The translations under genes were made by a program, and so were the position numbers. DNA of 64,000 nt from Seohaeicola saemankumensis (GTDB lineage: Bacteria > Pseudomonadota > Alphaproteobacteria > Rhodobacterales > Rhodobacteraceae): positions 1 through 64,000 of the forward strand of contig NZ_JAIUZI010000005.1 in assembly GCF_020171285.1 (NCBI RefSeq), in the 5' to 3' direction. Numbering within the stretch: the stretch's first letter is position 1; each line of letters opens with the position of its first letter. The notes under the pieces were generated by a model. It was not told the DNA's origin, ran no database searches, and saw only the letters and a program-made list of their open reading frames with translations. This document shows positions 54,969 through 64,000 of this stretch, in pieces.

Positions 54969-57032
54969 ATGGGAGTACTGGCGTGGGGAGAGGCCCGGCT
55001 GCTGGCGCAGCGGGGACATCTGTTTCCCTGGACGCCGGTCTTTCTGGCACTTGGGATCGGCAGCTACTTTGCCCTGCGGTCCGAGCCGGACTGGCTGGAC
55101 TACGCCATTGTCCTCGCGCTGGGCGGGGCATGTGCGGCGGCGGCGTTGCGCTGGCCAGGGGGCTGGTCGGCCTGTGCTTGGGCGCTGATGCTGGTCGCGG
55201 TCGGCTTCAGCCTGGCCGGACTGCGCGCCCACCGCGTCGCCGCCCCGGTGCTTGAGGGGCGCTACTACGGTCCGATCGAAGGGCGGATCGTAGCCATGGA
55301 CCGCTCCGCGTCGGACGCGCTGCGCATCACGCTGGATCGCGTTCGCCTGGATGGCCGCCGCTATGTTCCCGGCCGGGTCCGGTTGTCCCTGCATGGCGAC
55401 GCAGAGGTCCTGATGCCCGGACAGCGGGTCATGACCACCGGTCATCTGTCCCCGCCCGGCGGCCCGGTAGAGCCCGGCGGCTTCGATTTCCGCCGTCATG
55501 CCTGGTTTCTCGGCCTGGGCGCCGTCGGCTATACCCGGGTGCCGGTGCTGACGGCCGCTCCGCCAGGTCGCGCCGAGGCCGCGCAATGGGTCTTTGCGGT
55601 GCGCCTGTCGGCCTCGCGCCAGGTGCAGCAGGTCCTGCCAGGGGATGTGGGCGGCTTCGCGGCCGCCGTTACCACAGGCGACCGCAGCGGGGTCAGCCAG
55701 GACGCGCTGAACGCGCTGCGGGCCAGCAACCTGGCGCATCTTCTGGCGATTTCGGGCCTGCACATGGGGCTCTTGGCGGGGTTTGTTTTTGCGGCAACCC
55801 GGGTTGGACTGTCGTTGGTGCCAGTTCTGGCCCTCCGCGTTCCGGTGCGGAAGATCGCCGCGCTATGCGCGCTGCTGGCCGCGACGGTCTATCTGATCCT
55901 GTCGGGCGGGAACGTCGCGACGGAACGTGCCTTTGTGATGACGGCGGTCATGCTTTGCGCTGTCCTCGTCGACCGGCGCGCGTTCTCACTGCGGGCGGTG
56001 GCGATGGCCGCGCTCATCGTGCTGGCCCTGCGCCCCGAGTCGCTGCTGGGACCGGGATTTCAGATGTCTTTTGCCGCGACCGCCGCACTGGTTGCGGTCT
56101 TCGGCGCGCTGAGGGATGCGAACATCTCGTTCGGATCGGGCTGGGTCAACGCGACCTCGGGCATGGTATTGTCGTCGCTGGTGGCCGGGCTGGCCACAGC
56201 ACCTGTCGCTGCGGCGCATTTCAACATCCTGTCGCATTACGGGCTGCTGGCCAATCTTCTGTCGGTGCCGCTGATGGGGGTTATCGTCATCCCGGCGGCG
56301 GTTCTGGCGGTTTGCCTGGCCCCGCTCGGCGGTGAAGTCATCGGGCTGAAGCTGATGGGGGCGGCGCTGAACTGGATTCTCGGGGTTGCCCATTGGGTGG
56401 CGGCCCTGCCCGGCGCGCGCGGCTTCGTCGTCAGCCCCGGTGCGGCGGTTCTGCCGCTGCTTGCGCTGGGCGCGCTCTGGGTGATCCTGTGGCAGGGCAG
56501 GGCCCGGTTTGCCGGGGTCGTGCCGATGCTTTTGGCCTTCTGGCTCTGGTCGGGGGCCGAGCGTCCGGCGGTTCTGGTGGCCGATGGCGGCGGGCTGGTC
56601 GGGGTGCTGACAGAGCAGGGCCGCGCGCTGAGCAAACCGCGCGGCGCCGGGTTTGCCGCCGGTGTCTGGCTCGAAAACGACGGCGACGGCGTCGATCAGC
56701 AGCAGGCGGCGCTGCGCTGGCCTGACGGTCAGGGCGGCATCCGAAACATGCCGCTGGGCGTGATCGGTCAGAAAGAGCGCCAGATCGTGCATGTCACGGG
56801 CAAACGCGCGGCCAGTTCCTTTGCCCGCTGCACCGGCGACCAGGTCGTGATTTCACCGGTCAGGCTCGACCTGACCGGCCCCTGCGAGGTCTATGATTTG
56901 ACCCGGCTGGACCGGACCGGCAGCCTGTCGATCACCAGCGCGGGTATCGTCAGCGCGCGCAAATTGGCCGGCAATCGCCTCTGGAACGCGTCGCAGCCGC
57001 CCGAGGACCGCCGCCAGGCCGCCCGTCAGTAG
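54969..57032 (+). CDS. comEC: ComEC/Rec2 DNA uptake channel
   Basis: ComEC forms the inner-membrane channel for single-stranded DNA in natural transformation. The 687-residue protein has an N-terminal OB-type domain ([20 protein letters not shown]), the competence motif [20 protein letters not shown] and about ten membrane helices (for example [20 protein letters not shown]). The C-terminal part (from about residue 520) carries only a remnant of the beta-lactamase-like domain, [20 protein letters not shown], without the full metal motif. The stop overlaps that of the convergent lexA by seven bases. Confidence 0.93.
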   Translation: MGVLAWGEARLLAQRGHLFPWTPVFLALGIGSYFALRSEPDWLDYAIVLALGGACAAAALRWPGGWSACAWALMLVAVGFSLAGLRAHRVAAPVLEGRYYGPIEGRIVAMDRSASDALRITLDRVRLDGRRYVPGRVRLSLHGDAEVLMPGQRVMTTGHLSPPGGPVEPGGFDFRRHAWFLGLGAVGYTRVPVLTAAPPGRAEAAQWVFAVRLSASRQVQQVLPGDVGGFAAAVTTGDRSGVSQDALNALRASNLAHLLAISGLHMGLLAGFVFAATRVGLSLVPVLALRVPVRKIAALCALLAATVYLILSGGNVATERAFVMTAVMLCAVLVDRRAFSLRAVAMAALIVLALRPESLLGPGFQMSFAATAALVAVFGALRDANISFGSGWVNATSGMVLSSLVAGLATAPVAAAHFNILSHYGLLANLLSVPLMGVIVIPAAVLAVCLAPLGGEVIGLKLMGAALNWILGVAHWVAALPGARGFVVSPGAAVLPLLALGALWVILWQGRARFAGVVPMLLAFWLWSGAERPAVLVADGGGLVGVLTEQGRALSKPRGAGFAAGVWLENDGDGVDQQQAALRWPDGQGGIRNMPLGVIGQKERQIVHVTGKRAASSFARCTGDQVVISPVRLDLTGPCEVYDLTRLDRTGSLSITSAGIVSARKLAGNRLWNASQPPEDRRQAARQ

Positions 57033-57721
57033 GTGCGGATCAGCCCGACCAGACGGCCCTGAACCTTGACCTTGTCCGCCGGAAACACCCGCGTTTCATA
57101 GGCCGGGTTCGCGGCCTCCAGCGCGATGGCGTTGCCCCGCCGCAGAAACCGCTTCAGCGTCGCCTCGTGATCTTCGACCAGCGCCACCACGATATCGCCG
57201 TCATCGGCCGAACTCGTCTCGCGGATCACCACCACGTCACCGTCGTTGATACCGGCGTCGATCATGGAATCGCCCTTGACCTCCAGCGCATAATGCTCGC
57301 CCGTGCTCGACAGCATGCTGCCCGGCACCGCGACCTGGCTCGAGACATGGCTGATCGCCTCGATTGGAACACCGGCGGCGATCCGGCCCATAAGCGGCAG
57401 TTCGACCGCAGAGAGGGTTACCGGTTCGCTGGCGGCGGGGCGCGGCGCATCGGGCCTGTCGCCGTCGATCACCCGGGGCTGAAACCCCGAGGGGGCGCCG
57501 CCAAGGCTTTCCGGCAGCTTGACGATTTCAATGGCGCGGGCGCGATGGGCGAGGCGGCGGATGAACCCGCGTTCCTCCAACGCGGTGATCAACCGGTGGA
57601 TGCCGGACTTGCTGCGCAGGTCCAAAGCGACCTTCATTTCGTCGAAACTGGGCGGAACACCGTCGCGCTGTACCCGTTTGTGAATGAAATCAAGCAGATC
57701 CAACTGTTTCTTGGTCAGCAT
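57026..57721 (-). CDS. lexA: LexA repressor
   Basis: LexA represses SOS genes and cleaves itself when RecA filaments form. The winged helix is at the N-terminus ([40 protein letters not shown]), the cleavage site Ala116-Gly117 lies in [10 protein letters not shown], and the catalytic pair is Ser152 (KGDSMID) and Lys190 (ATLKRFL). At 231 residues it is typical for alphaproteobacteria. MLTKKQ is the conserved start. Its own promoter with a LexA box lies just upstream. Confidence 0.97.
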   Translation of the reverse strand: MLTKKQLDLLDFIHKRVQRDGVPPSFDEMKVALDLRSKSGIHRLITALEERGFIRRLAHRARAIEIVKLPESLGGAPSGFQPRVIDGDRPDAPRPAASEPVTLSAVELPLMGRIAAGVPIEAISHVSSQVAVPGSMLSSTGEHYALEVKGDSMIDAGINDGDVVVIRETSSADDGDIVVALVEDHEATLKRFLRRGNAIALEAANPAYETRVFPADKVKVQGRLVGLIRTY

Positions 57722-57754
57722 TGCCGATACCCCGTGCTCCATGCGTTTACGTTT

Positions 57755-57783
57755 GTTCTACGCATGTTCACGTTTTGTGTCAA
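57755..57783 (-). promoter_or_regulatory. lexA promoter with overlapping LexA box
   Basis: On the minus strand TTGACA (57778-57783) and TAGAAC (57755-57760) are 17 bases apart, a near-ideal sigma-70 promoter. Between and across them lies GAACatgcgtaGAAC (57755-57769), the direct-repeat LexA site of alphaproteobacteria (GTTC-N7-GTTC on the plus strand). LexA bound here would block polymerase, giving autoregulation independent of the upstream moeA operon. Confidence 0.85.
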
Positions 57784-57811
57784 CGGTTTTGCCGATTCGG
57801 TGCGCCAGCCG

Positions 57812-58984
57812 TCAGATCGGGACGTAGCGCACGTCTTCGCCCGCCGTGCGCGGCGGATCATCCGGCGCGCGCACCAGCAGCGCGTTGGACTGCGCCAGAA
57901 TGCTCAACAGAGAGCTGTCCTGGTCCCCGGCGACGGTCAGCTGTCCGTTTTCCACGCTGGCCCGCATATAGTGTTCCCTCGGGCCGTTCTTGCCGATGTC
58001 GGCGGCCAGGGTCGCGGTCATCTGCGCCGGTGCCTCGGCACCCAGGCCCAGCATGGCGCGGATCATCGGCAGGATGAAGATATAGCCGCACACCATCGCC
58101 GACACCGGGTTGCCCGGCAGCCCGACCATGGCCGCATCGCCCAGACGGCCCGCCATCAGCGGTTTGCCAGGCCGCATCCGCACCTTGTAAAACGCACGGT
58201 CCATGCCCAGCCCGGCGGCGACCTCTCCGACCAGATCGTGATCGCCCACCGATGCGCCGCCGATGGTGATCACCAGATCGGCGCCGGCAGCGAGCTCAAA
58301 CCCCATCCGCAGCGACGACAGCGTATCGCGGGCAATGGGCAGCACCCGGCAGTCCGCCCCATGCGCCTGCAACAGCGCCTGCAGGCCAAAGGTGTTCGAC
58401 GCGATGATCTGGTCCGGCCCCGGCGTGTCGCCGGGCATCACCAGCTCGTCACCGGTCGACATCAGCGCCACGACGGGTTTGCGGACCACCGGCACCCGTG
58501 CCACGTTCATCGCCGCCAGCAGGGCAATGTCCTCGGGGCGCAGCAGACGGGGCGCCGCAACGGTCGTGCCTTCGGTGAAATCCACTCCCAGCGGCCGCAC
58601 GTTGGACTTTGGGCCGGGATCGGACGTGATGGTAATCAGGTCGCCGGTGCGGCTGACGTCCTCCTGGATGACAACGAAATCCGCGCCCTCGGGCATGGGC
58701 GCTCCGGTAAAGATCCGCACCGCCTGACCGGCCCCGCAGCGGCCGGAAAACCCGTGCCCGGCGGCGGTTTCGCCAATCACCTTGAACATCGCGTGCAGTT
58801 CGACCTCGGCCGACTTTACCGCGTATCCATCCATTGAAGAGGCCGAAAACGGCGGCTGATCACGTTTTGCCGTGACGGGCGCCGCCAGAACGCGGCCCGC
58901 GGCCTGCGCCAGCGGCACCTCTTCGGACGGCAGCCGTGCGGCCAGACCGAACAGCAGGTCGCGGGCCTCTGTAACGCTGATCAT
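57812..58984 (-). CDS. moeA: Molybdopterin molybdotransferase
   Basis: MoeA inserts molybdenum into adenylated molybdopterin. Hallmarks: [15 protein letters not shown] near residue 45, [20 protein letters not shown], the MoCF-like [39 protein letters not shown] and [15 protein letters not shown]. Length 390 is normal. It overlaps moaC by four bases and is the last gene of the trp-mo operon; lexA follows with its own promoter. Confidence 0.96.
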   Translation of the reverse strand: MISVTEARDLLFGLAARLPSEEVPLAQAAGRVLAAPVTAKRDQPPFSASSMDGYAVKSAEVELHAMFKVIGETAAGHGFSGRCGAGQAVRIFTGAPMPEGADFVVIQEDVSRTGDLITITSDPGPKSNVRPLGVDFTEGTTVAAPRLLRPEDIALLAAMNVARVPVVRKPVVALMSTGDELVMPGDTPGPDQIIASNTFGLQALLQAHGADCRVLPIARDTLSSLRMGFELAAGADLVITIGGASVGDHDLVGEVAAGLGMDRAFYKVRMRPGKPLMAGRLGDAAMVGLPGNPVSAMVCGYIFILPMIRAMLGLGAEAPAQMTATLAADIGKNGPREHYMRASVENGQLTVAGDQDSSLLSILAQSNALLVRAPDDPPRTAGEDVRYVPI

Positions 58985-59454
58985 GGCGCCTCAAAGCGAC
59001 CGGATTTGCCGCCATCCTTGAGGGTTACGCGGATGCCGCCGATCTGCATCGCCTTGTCCACTGCCTTGGCCATATCATAGACGGTCAGCGCCGCGGTGCT
59101 GACGGCGGTCAGCGCCTCCATCTCGACGCCGGTCTGGCCGGTGGTCTTGACCGTGGCGCTGATCCGCACCCCCGGCAGGTCCGGGTCCAGGGTCAGCTCG
59201 ACCGCCACCTTGGTCACCGGCAGCGGGTGGCACAGCGGGATCAGCTCGGGGGTCTTCTTGGCCCCCATGATACCGGCCAGCCGGGCCACGCCCAGCACAT
59301 CGCCCTTCTTGGCGCGGCCTTCGGAAATGATGTCATAGGTGTCGCGCGCCATGGTGATATGGCCTTCGGCGGTCGCAACGCGCGCGGTGACCGGTTTGTC
59401 CGAGACGTCGACCATATGGGCATCGCCCTTGGCATCGAAATGGGTCAGCGGCAT
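58981..59454 (-). CDS. moaC: Cyclic pyranopterin monophosphate synthase
   Basis: MoaC, with MoaA, turns GTP into cyclic pyranopterin monophosphate in molybdenum cofactor synthesis. Signature stretches are [55 protein letters not shown] and [20 protein letters not shown] with KDGGKSGRF at the end. At 157 residues it is normal. Its ATG shares a base with the trpC stop (TGATG), a layout for coupled translation. Confidence 0.97.
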   Translation of the reverse strand: MPLTHFDAKGDAHMVDVSDKPVTARVATAEGHITMARDTYDIISEGRAKKGDVLGVARLAGIMGAKKTPELIPLCHPLPVTKVAVELTLDPDLPGVRISATVKTTGQTGVEMEALTAVSTAALTVYDMAKAVDKAMQIGGIRVTLKDGGKSGRFEAP

Positions 59455-60269
59455 CAGATCATGCCCGGCGCATTCAGGGGATCGGCCAGCAGCGTCCGCG
59501 TCGCGGTGGCGACATCGTCCTGCCGCATTAGGCTTTCGCCGATCAGGAAACAGCGCGCTCCATAGCGGGCCATCTCGGCCAGGTCGGCGGGCGTCGACAG
59601 CCCGCTTTCGCAGACCATCGTGCGGTCGGCCGGCACGTGTTTGGACAGTTTGCGGGTGGTATCCAGCGAGGTCTCAAAGGTGTTCAGGTCGCGGTTGTTG
59701 ATCCCGATCAACTCGCTGGACAGATGCTCGGCGCGGTCCAGTTCCTCGCGGTTGTGAACCTCGATCAGCACATCCATCCCCCATTCCATCGCGACCGCCT
59801 CCAGCTCCGACGCCTGGGCGTCGCTGACCGATGCCATGATGATCAGGATACAATCGGCCCCCAGCGCGCGGGCTTCGATCACCTGATAGGGGTCATACAT
59901 GAAATCCTTGCGCAGCGCGGGCAGGTCGCAGGCGGCGCGCGCTTCGACCAGGAAACTCTTGTCGCCCTGAAAACTGGGCGTGTCGGTCAGCACCGACAGG
60001 CAGGCCGCGCCGCCCATGGCATAGGCCTCGGCCAGAGCGGGCGGGTCGAAATCGGGGCGGATCAGCCCCTTGGACGGGCTGGCCTTCTTGATCTCGGCGA
60101 TCAGCCCATAGCCGGACCGGCTCGCCTGCTGCAACGCCTTGGCAAAGGGGCGCACCGGGCTTGCCATACGGGCCTGGGCCTCCAGCGCCTCCAAGGGTGT
60201 TGCGGCCTTGTCGGCGGCCACTTCCTCCAGCTTGTAGGCTTTGATCTTGTCAAGGATGGTCGCACTCAT
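59454..60269 (-). CDS. trpC: Indole-3-glycerol phosphate synthase
   Basis: TrpC closes the indole ring from CdRP in tryptophan synthesis. It is the monofunctional TIM-barrel form of 271 residues: [75 protein letters not shown] and [14 protein letters not shown]. It overlaps trpD by four bases. TrpF is not here, so the isomerase is encoded elsewhere. Confidence 0.97.
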   Translation of the reverse strand: MSATILDKIKAYKLEEVAADKAATPLEALEAQARMASPVRPFAKALQQASRSGYGLIAEIKKASPSKGLIRPDFDPPALAEAYAMGGAACLSVLTDTPSFQGDKSFLVEARAACDLPALRKDFMYDPYQVIEARALGADCILIIMASVSDAQASELEAVAMEWGMDVLIEVHNREELDRAEHLSSELIGINNRDLNTFETSLDTTRKLSKHVPADRTMVCESGLSTPADLAEMARYGARCFLIGESLMRQDDVATATRTLLADPLNAPGMI

Positions 60270-61288
60270 GCCGAGGCCTCCTGTGTGATGCGGGCCAATG
60301 CGGCTACTTTTCCCTTGGCCGCGCCGCTGTCGATGCTCGCGCGGGCGCGGGCGACGCCGTCGCGCAGGTCGGTCGCGGCCTCGGCCACCACCAGCGCGGC
60401 GGCGGCGTTCAGCAGAACAGCATCGCGATAGGCCGACGCCTCACCGTCCAGCAACGCGCGAAAGGCGGCGCCGTTTTCCTCGGGCGACCCGCCAAGGATC
60501 TCCTCGAAGGGATGCACCGGCAGCCCGGCGTCCTCGGGGTGCAGCTCGACCTCCTTGACCGTTCCGTCCTCGACCGCCGCGACCCAGCTGATGCCGGTGA
60601 TCGTCAGCTCGTCGGTGCCATCCGACCCGTGCACCAGCCACGCGCGGTCGCTGCCCAGCTGCAGCAGCGTGTCCGCCATCGGGCGGATCAGGTCGCGCGA
60701 AAACGCCCCGGTCAGCTGGCGTTTCACACCGGCGGGGTTGGTCAGGGGACCGAGGATGTTGAATATCGTGCGGGTACCCAGCTCCTGCCGGGTGGGCATC
60801 ACATGGGCAATCGCCGGGTGATGCATCGGCGCCATCATGAACCCGATGCCGACCTCTTGCAGCGCCTTTTCCACCACCTTGGGGCCCACCATCACGTTGA
60901 TGCCCATTTGCCCCAGCGCATCCGCCGCGCCGGATTTCGAACTCAGGTTGCGGTTGCCATGTTTCGCCACCGGCACGCCCGCGCCGGCCACCACAAAGGC
61001 GGTCGCGGTCGAGATATTCAGCGTGCCCTTGCCGTCGCCGCCGGTGCCCACGATGTCCATTGCGCCCTCGGGCGCCCACACTGCATGGCACTTGGCACGC
61101 ATCACTGCGGCGGCGGCGGCATATTCATCCACCGTTTCGCCACGGGTGCGCAGCGCCATCAGCAGACCACCGATCTGGCTCGGCGTGGCCTCGCCTTCGA
61201 ACAGAATGGCAAAGGCGTCCTCGGCTTCGGCACGGGTCAGCGGACGATCGGCGGCGGCGCCGATCAGCGGTTTCAGGGCGTCGCTCAT
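60266..61288 (-). CDS. trpD: Anthranilate phosphoribosyltransferase
   Basis: TrpD joins anthranilate and PRPP. Motifs: [20 protein letters not shown] (PRPP loop), [40 protein letters not shown] and the conserved [17 protein letters not shown]. Length 340 is normal for the separate bacterial form. The start overlaps trpG by four bases (ATGA). Confidence 0.97.
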   Translation of the reverse strand: MSDALKPLIGAAADRPLTRAEAEDAFAILFEGEATPSQIGGLLMALRTRGETVDEYAAAAAVMRAKCHAVWAPEGAMDIVGTGGDGKGTLNISTATAFVVAGAGVPVAKHGNRNLSSKSGAADALGQMGINVMVGPKVVEKALQEVGIGFMMAPMHHPAIAHVMPTRQELGTRTIFNILGPLTNPAGVKRQLTGAFSRDLIRPMADTLLQLGSDRAWLVHGSDGTDELTITGISWVAAVEDGTVKEVELHPEDAGLPVHPFEEILGGSPEENGAAFRALLDGEASAYRDAVLLNAAAALVVAEAATDLRDGVARARASIDSGAAKGKVAALARITQEASA

Positions 61289-61866
61289 GCGGGCACTTTC
61301 ATCTCGTTCAGGAAATTCTTCAGCAGGGCGTGCCCGTGTTCCGAGGCAATGGATTCGGGGTGAAACTGAACCCCGTGGATCGGCAATTCGCGGTGCTGCA
61401 GCCCCATGATCGTGCCATCCTCCAGCCAGGCGGTGATCTCAAGGCAGTCTGGCAGGGTCTCGCGATCCACGATCAGCGAATGGTACCGCGTCGCCTCGAA
61501 TGGCGACGGCAGCCCGGCGAACAGCCCCTTGCCGGTATGGTGCATGGCGCCCATCTTGCCATGCACGATTTCATGGCAGCGGGTCACCTTCCCGCCAAAG
61601 GCCTGGCCGATGGTCTGATGCCCCAGGCAAACACCCATCAGCGGCGTCCCGGTCTCTGCCGCCGCTTCAGTCAGCGCCAGGCAGATACCGGCCTGGTCCG
61701 GATCGCAGGGTCCCGGCGACAACAGGATACCGGCGGGGTTTTTCGCCATTGCCTCCTGCACATCCAGCGCGTCGTTGCGCCAGACCTCCATCTCGGCCCC
61801 CAATTCGCCCAGATAATGGACAAGGTTGTAGGTGAAACTGTCGTAGTTATCGATCAGAAGCAGCAT
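61285..61866 (-). CDS. trpG: Anthranilate synthase glutamine amidotransferase subunit
   Basis: TrpG supplies ammonia to TrpE. It is a class I amidotransferase of 193 residues: [20 protein letters not shown] at the start, oxyanion strand [13 protein letters not shown], nucleophile Cys in [18 protein letters not shown] and the His/Glu pair in [14 protein letters not shown]. It heads the visible trpG-trpD-trpC-moaC-moeA operon. trpE is not in the window; in Rhodobacter sphaeroides it is reported a short distance upstream with yibQ in between, as could be the case here beyond the right edge. Confidence 0.96.
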   Translation of the reverse strand: MLLLIDNYDSFTYNLVHYLGELGAEMEVWRNDALDVQEAMAKNPAGILLSPGPCDPDQAGICLALTEAAAETGTPLMGVCLGHQTIGQAFGGKVTRCHEIVHGKMGAMHHTGKGLFAGLPSPFEATRYHSLIVDRETLPDCLEITAWLEDGTIMGLQHRELPIHGVQFHPESIASEHGHALLKNFLNEMKVPA

Positions 61867-62059
61867 GGCGCATTCCTGCAACAGAGCGGTCAAAAGGGGC
61901 TGGTGGGGGGCACTCCAGCAGCACTATAGTGGTCGCGACATACATGTTCAGGGTTGCGCGGCAGCGTCAAGGGCACATGACCGCGCGATTTCAGGCGCCG
62001 CGCCTTGGGGATGGTGCGGGCGGCAACAATGGGCAAAAACAGAAGGGCACGGGACAGGA

Positions 62060-63739
62060 ATGCGCGGATTTTTCGGTGGAGTGATCGTTGGGTTCGTCAT
62101 TCTGACAGCGGGGGCGGCGGTCCTGTCCTTGCTGACACCCCTGTCACAGCGCCCCGATGTGGCCAGTCACGCGCCCGCCGAGGTGAACGAGACCTCGCAA
62201 CCCGCAGAAGACAGCGGCGTCGGTCCGGTGGGCAAGGATGCCGACCTGGTCGAGGCCGCGCCGACCGCGCCGGGGGCCACCGCGCCAGGCGCGGACGATC
62301 TGGCGCCGCTCGACAGCGCCGACACCGAACCTGCGGACAAACCCGAGGTCGGCGGCGCAACCGGTGGGCTGGCGACAGAGCCGGGCACCCCCGCTGCCCC
62401 CGAAATCGCGGCCGGAACCGACAGCCCGGTTACCCCGCAGGCACAGACTGGCGGCCCGTCGGCCCCGGCCAGCGACACCTCGGCTTCAATCTCGACCGAT
62501 CCGGCGCAACCGGCCCCCCCGGTGGTCAGCGATGCGGGCTCGGGGTTCGGGGCGCCGCAGGTCGATGAAACCGCACCCGAGGTCGGCACCGGCAGCGCAG
62601 CCGACAGCAGCCCGGACAGCGACGGGGTCAGCATGGCGCAACCCGGCGACGCCGCTGCAACCGGCACAGGGCCGCAGGTGTCCACCGACCCCGGCCGCGC
62701 GCCCGAGGCCGCAACCGAACCCGGTCAGACCACCACGGCACCGCAATCGGCCGATGACACGGGCGGCGACATCACCACCGCCGGAACCGCCCCGGCCCCG
62801 GAGGTATCGGGTGTGCCGCAGCAGCCAGCCGGCGACACCGGTCCCGAAACAGCGCCGGACGCGGCTCCGGACCCGGAACCGGCCAGCCCGCCGCGGGTTG
62901 CCGCCCTGCCGCAAGTCAACAGTGCGCCCGACGCATCCGAGCCGCGCACGCGGCCCGGGACACCGGTGGTGCCGCTGACCGAACGCGGTAACGGTGACGC
63001 CCCGGCATCGGACGCGGCCTCTCCCGAAGGGGCCGCTGCCACAGCGGCAGACAGCGACGAGCCCCGCCTCAAACGGTTCGCCGTGCCGTTCGAGGCGCCG
63101 GAGGGCAAGCCCCTGATGTCAATCCTGCTGATCGACACCGAAGGGTCGATCGGGGCCGAGGCTCTGCGCGAGTTTCCCTATCCTCTGAGCTTTGCTGTGG
63201 ATCCGGCGGATCCGAAGGCGGCGGAAAAGATGGCGCAATACCGGGATGCGGGGTTCGAGGTCACCTTGCTGGCGAACATGCCGCCCGCCGCCACTGCGCA
63301 GGACGCCGAAGTATCGCTGGCGGTCTGGCTGGAAACCCTGTCCGAGGCGATCGCGATCGTCGAAGGCACCGGGCCGGGCATTCAGGGCAACCGGGGGCTG
63401 TCCGATCAGGTCACGGCCATCGCCGGCAGCGAAGGCCTCGGGCTCGTCACCCAGTCCAACGGGCTCAACACGGTGCAAAAGCTGGCGGCGCGGGCGGGCG
63501 TACCCTCGGCGGTGGTGTTCCGCGACTTTGATGGCGCCGGGCAGACCCCCACCGTGATGCGCCGGTTCCTCGATCAGGCCGCCTTCCGCGCCGGGCAGGA
63601 AGGCGCGGTGATCATGCTGGGCCGGGTCCAGCCGGACACGATCTCGGCGCTGCTGCTTTGGGGTTTGCAGGATCGCGCACAACGGGTGGCCCTGTCACCG
63701 CTTTCGGCGGTGCTGCTGCGTGAACCGGCCGGGCAATAA
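62060..63739 (+). CDS. YibQ-like divergent polysaccharide deacetylase with long linker
   Basis: The 559-residue protein has a membrane anchor (GGVIVGFVILTAGAAVLSLL), then some 300 residues of low-complexity Ala/Pro/Thr/Asp/Gly sequence that should be unfolded, and a C-terminal divergent polysaccharide deacetylase domain (LMSILLIDTEGSIGAEALRE; VTLLANMPPAATAQDAEVSL; GNRGLSDQVTAIAGSEG). The domain resembles NodB-type deacetylases but usually lacks their metal triad; VLLIDTEG keeps an Asp where a ligand may lie. The linker could cross the periplasm or peptidoglycan. The start has ACAGGA just upstream. Domain family 0.9 sure, function unclear. Confidence 0.88.
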   Translation: MRGFFGGVIVGFVILTAGAAVLSLLTPLSQRPDVASHAPAEVNETSQPAEDSGVGPVGKDADLVEAAPTAPGATAPGADDLAPLDSADTEPADKPEVGGATGGLATEPGTPAAPEIAAGTDSPVTPQAQTGGPSAPASDTSASISTDPAQPAPPVVSDAGSGFGAPQVDETAPEVGTGSAADSSPDSDGVSMAQPGDAAATGTGPQVSTDPGRAPEAATEPGQTTTAPQSADDTGGDITTAGTAPAPEVSGVPQQPAGDTGPETAPDAAPDPEPASPPRVAALPQVNSAPDASEPRTRPGTPVVPLTERGNGDAPASDAASPEGAAATAADSDEPRLKRFAVPFEAPEGKPLMSILLIDTEGSIGAEALREFPYPLSFAVDPADPKAAEKMAQYRDAGFEVTLLANMPPAATAQDAEVSLAVWLETLSEAIAIVEGTGPGIQGNRGLSDQVTAIAGSEGLGLVTQSNGLNTVQKLAARAGVPSAVVFRDFDGAGQTPTVMRRFLDQAAFRAGQEGAVIMLGRVQPDTISALLLWGLQDRAQRVALSPLSAVLLREPAGQ

Positions 63740-63814
63740 ACCCGAGCGTCGCGCGGGGATTCACAGGCCGTGCACGGGTATTTGTGATCAGAAAGAAGCA
63801 AGGGCCGTGGCGCG

Positions 63815-64000
63815 TTACCCGGGCCAGCTGCGAAACTGATCCGGCGACCCGGCAAAGACGTTGATGTCCACTGGCCCCTCGATCCCGGGGACCACGCCGG
63901 TGCCGGTGTATTGCCAGAATGTCCAGGACTTGCCGGGGTAGACCTTGCCCGGATGTGCCGCCACCGACCGCAGCCAGAACTGGGTGCCGCGCAACCGGCC
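63815..64000 (-). CDS. GH25 lysozyme, C-terminal part (cut by edge)
   Basis: The 61 residues visible include KVYPGKSWTFWQYTGTGVVP and then IEGPVDINVFAGSPDQF, the C-terminal signature of glycoside hydrolase family 25 (Chalaropsis-type) muramidases, in which WQYT and VDINVF are strands 7 and 8 with catalytic-site residues. The gene runs leftward into the window and ends after WPG. The enzyme would cut peptidoglycan between MurNAc and GlcNAc. The N-terminal part, with the DxE motif, lies beyond the edge. Confidence 0.88.
   Translation of the reverse strand, partial: GRLRGTQFWLRSVAAHPGKVYPGKSWTFWQYTGTGVVPGIEGPVDINVFAGSPDQFRSWPG

Noticed and set aside
57167..58837. 556-codon plus-strand frame
   Set aside because: It runs opposite lexA and moeA, both certain, and its product is a His/Arg-rich shadow.
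1..64000. tRNA, rRNA or riboswitch
   Set aside because: No tRNA T-arm with matching acceptor ends, no rRNA segment and no known riboswitch core was seen by eye; a covariance-model scan would be decisive.

Overview
The window reads as a chromosomal segment of a high-GC alphaproteobacterium, most likely a Rhodobacteraceae (Roseobacter-group) species. This rests on gene content and order (gcrA, a trpG-trpD-trpC-moaC-moeA-lexA run next to comEC, gltX and gltA; DUF1467; DUF6455; kps/kdsA; mce) and on a GTTC-N7-GTTC type LexA box. No rRNA, tRNA or CRISPR array was recognised.

Region 1 (1-8.8 kb) is accessory and decayed. It holds two 5' fragments of IS3-type orfA, a GDP-mannose 4,6-dehydratase gene (gmd) reduced to its two ends, an SGNH-hydrolase-like gene, a broken sulfotransferase-like fragment, and a prophage remnant (5'-truncated tail fibre protein, a small phage protein, a Mu Com-like zinc finger overlapping a Dam-type methylase). 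A divergent amidohydrolase/AraC pair follows, then about 0.9 kb of non-coding DNA with an ordered repeat carrying dyads.

Region 2 (8.8-33.4 kb) is ordinary chromosome: YbjN, proC, csaA, tdk, a CII-like regulator, a FabH-type ketosynthase, an orphan phaC, carB, aspS, a DUF1800/DUF1501 export pair, GNAT, an orphan response regulator with a 50-residue membrane peptide behind it, methylmalonyl-CoA epimerase, DUF1467, nitroreductase/EI24, a lipoprotein, DUF167, an M48 lipoprotein, a UPF0029 protein, two tandem DUF6455 genes behind a near-perfect FNR-type site, a CDGSH protein and rimO.

Region 3 (33.4-51.9 kb) holds an AsmA protein; a leftward capsule-export and precursor operon (kpsT-kpsE-kdsA-phosphomannomutase) closed by a strong terminator; a 4Fe-4S uracil-DNA glycosylase with an SseB protein; a cluster of strong hairpins; YghU; a YHS protein; a DUF302 gene whose ribosome site can be hidden in a hairpin; gcrA; an EamA transporter; argD-argF; a flavoprotein; an SDR; and a membrane-anchored RTX protein.

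Region 4 (52-64 kb) holds gltA, gltX, comEC, lexA with its own SOS-controlled promoter, the tightly overlapped trpG-trpD-trpC-moaC-moeA operon, a divergent YibQ-like protein with a very long disordered linker, and the C-terminus of a GH25 lysozyme at the right edge.

No clear multi-gene system of a new kind is visible. The best leads are the FNR-box/DUF6455 pair, the response regulator with its micro-membrane protein, the RNA hairpins that could control translation, and the repeat unit near 8.55 kb.
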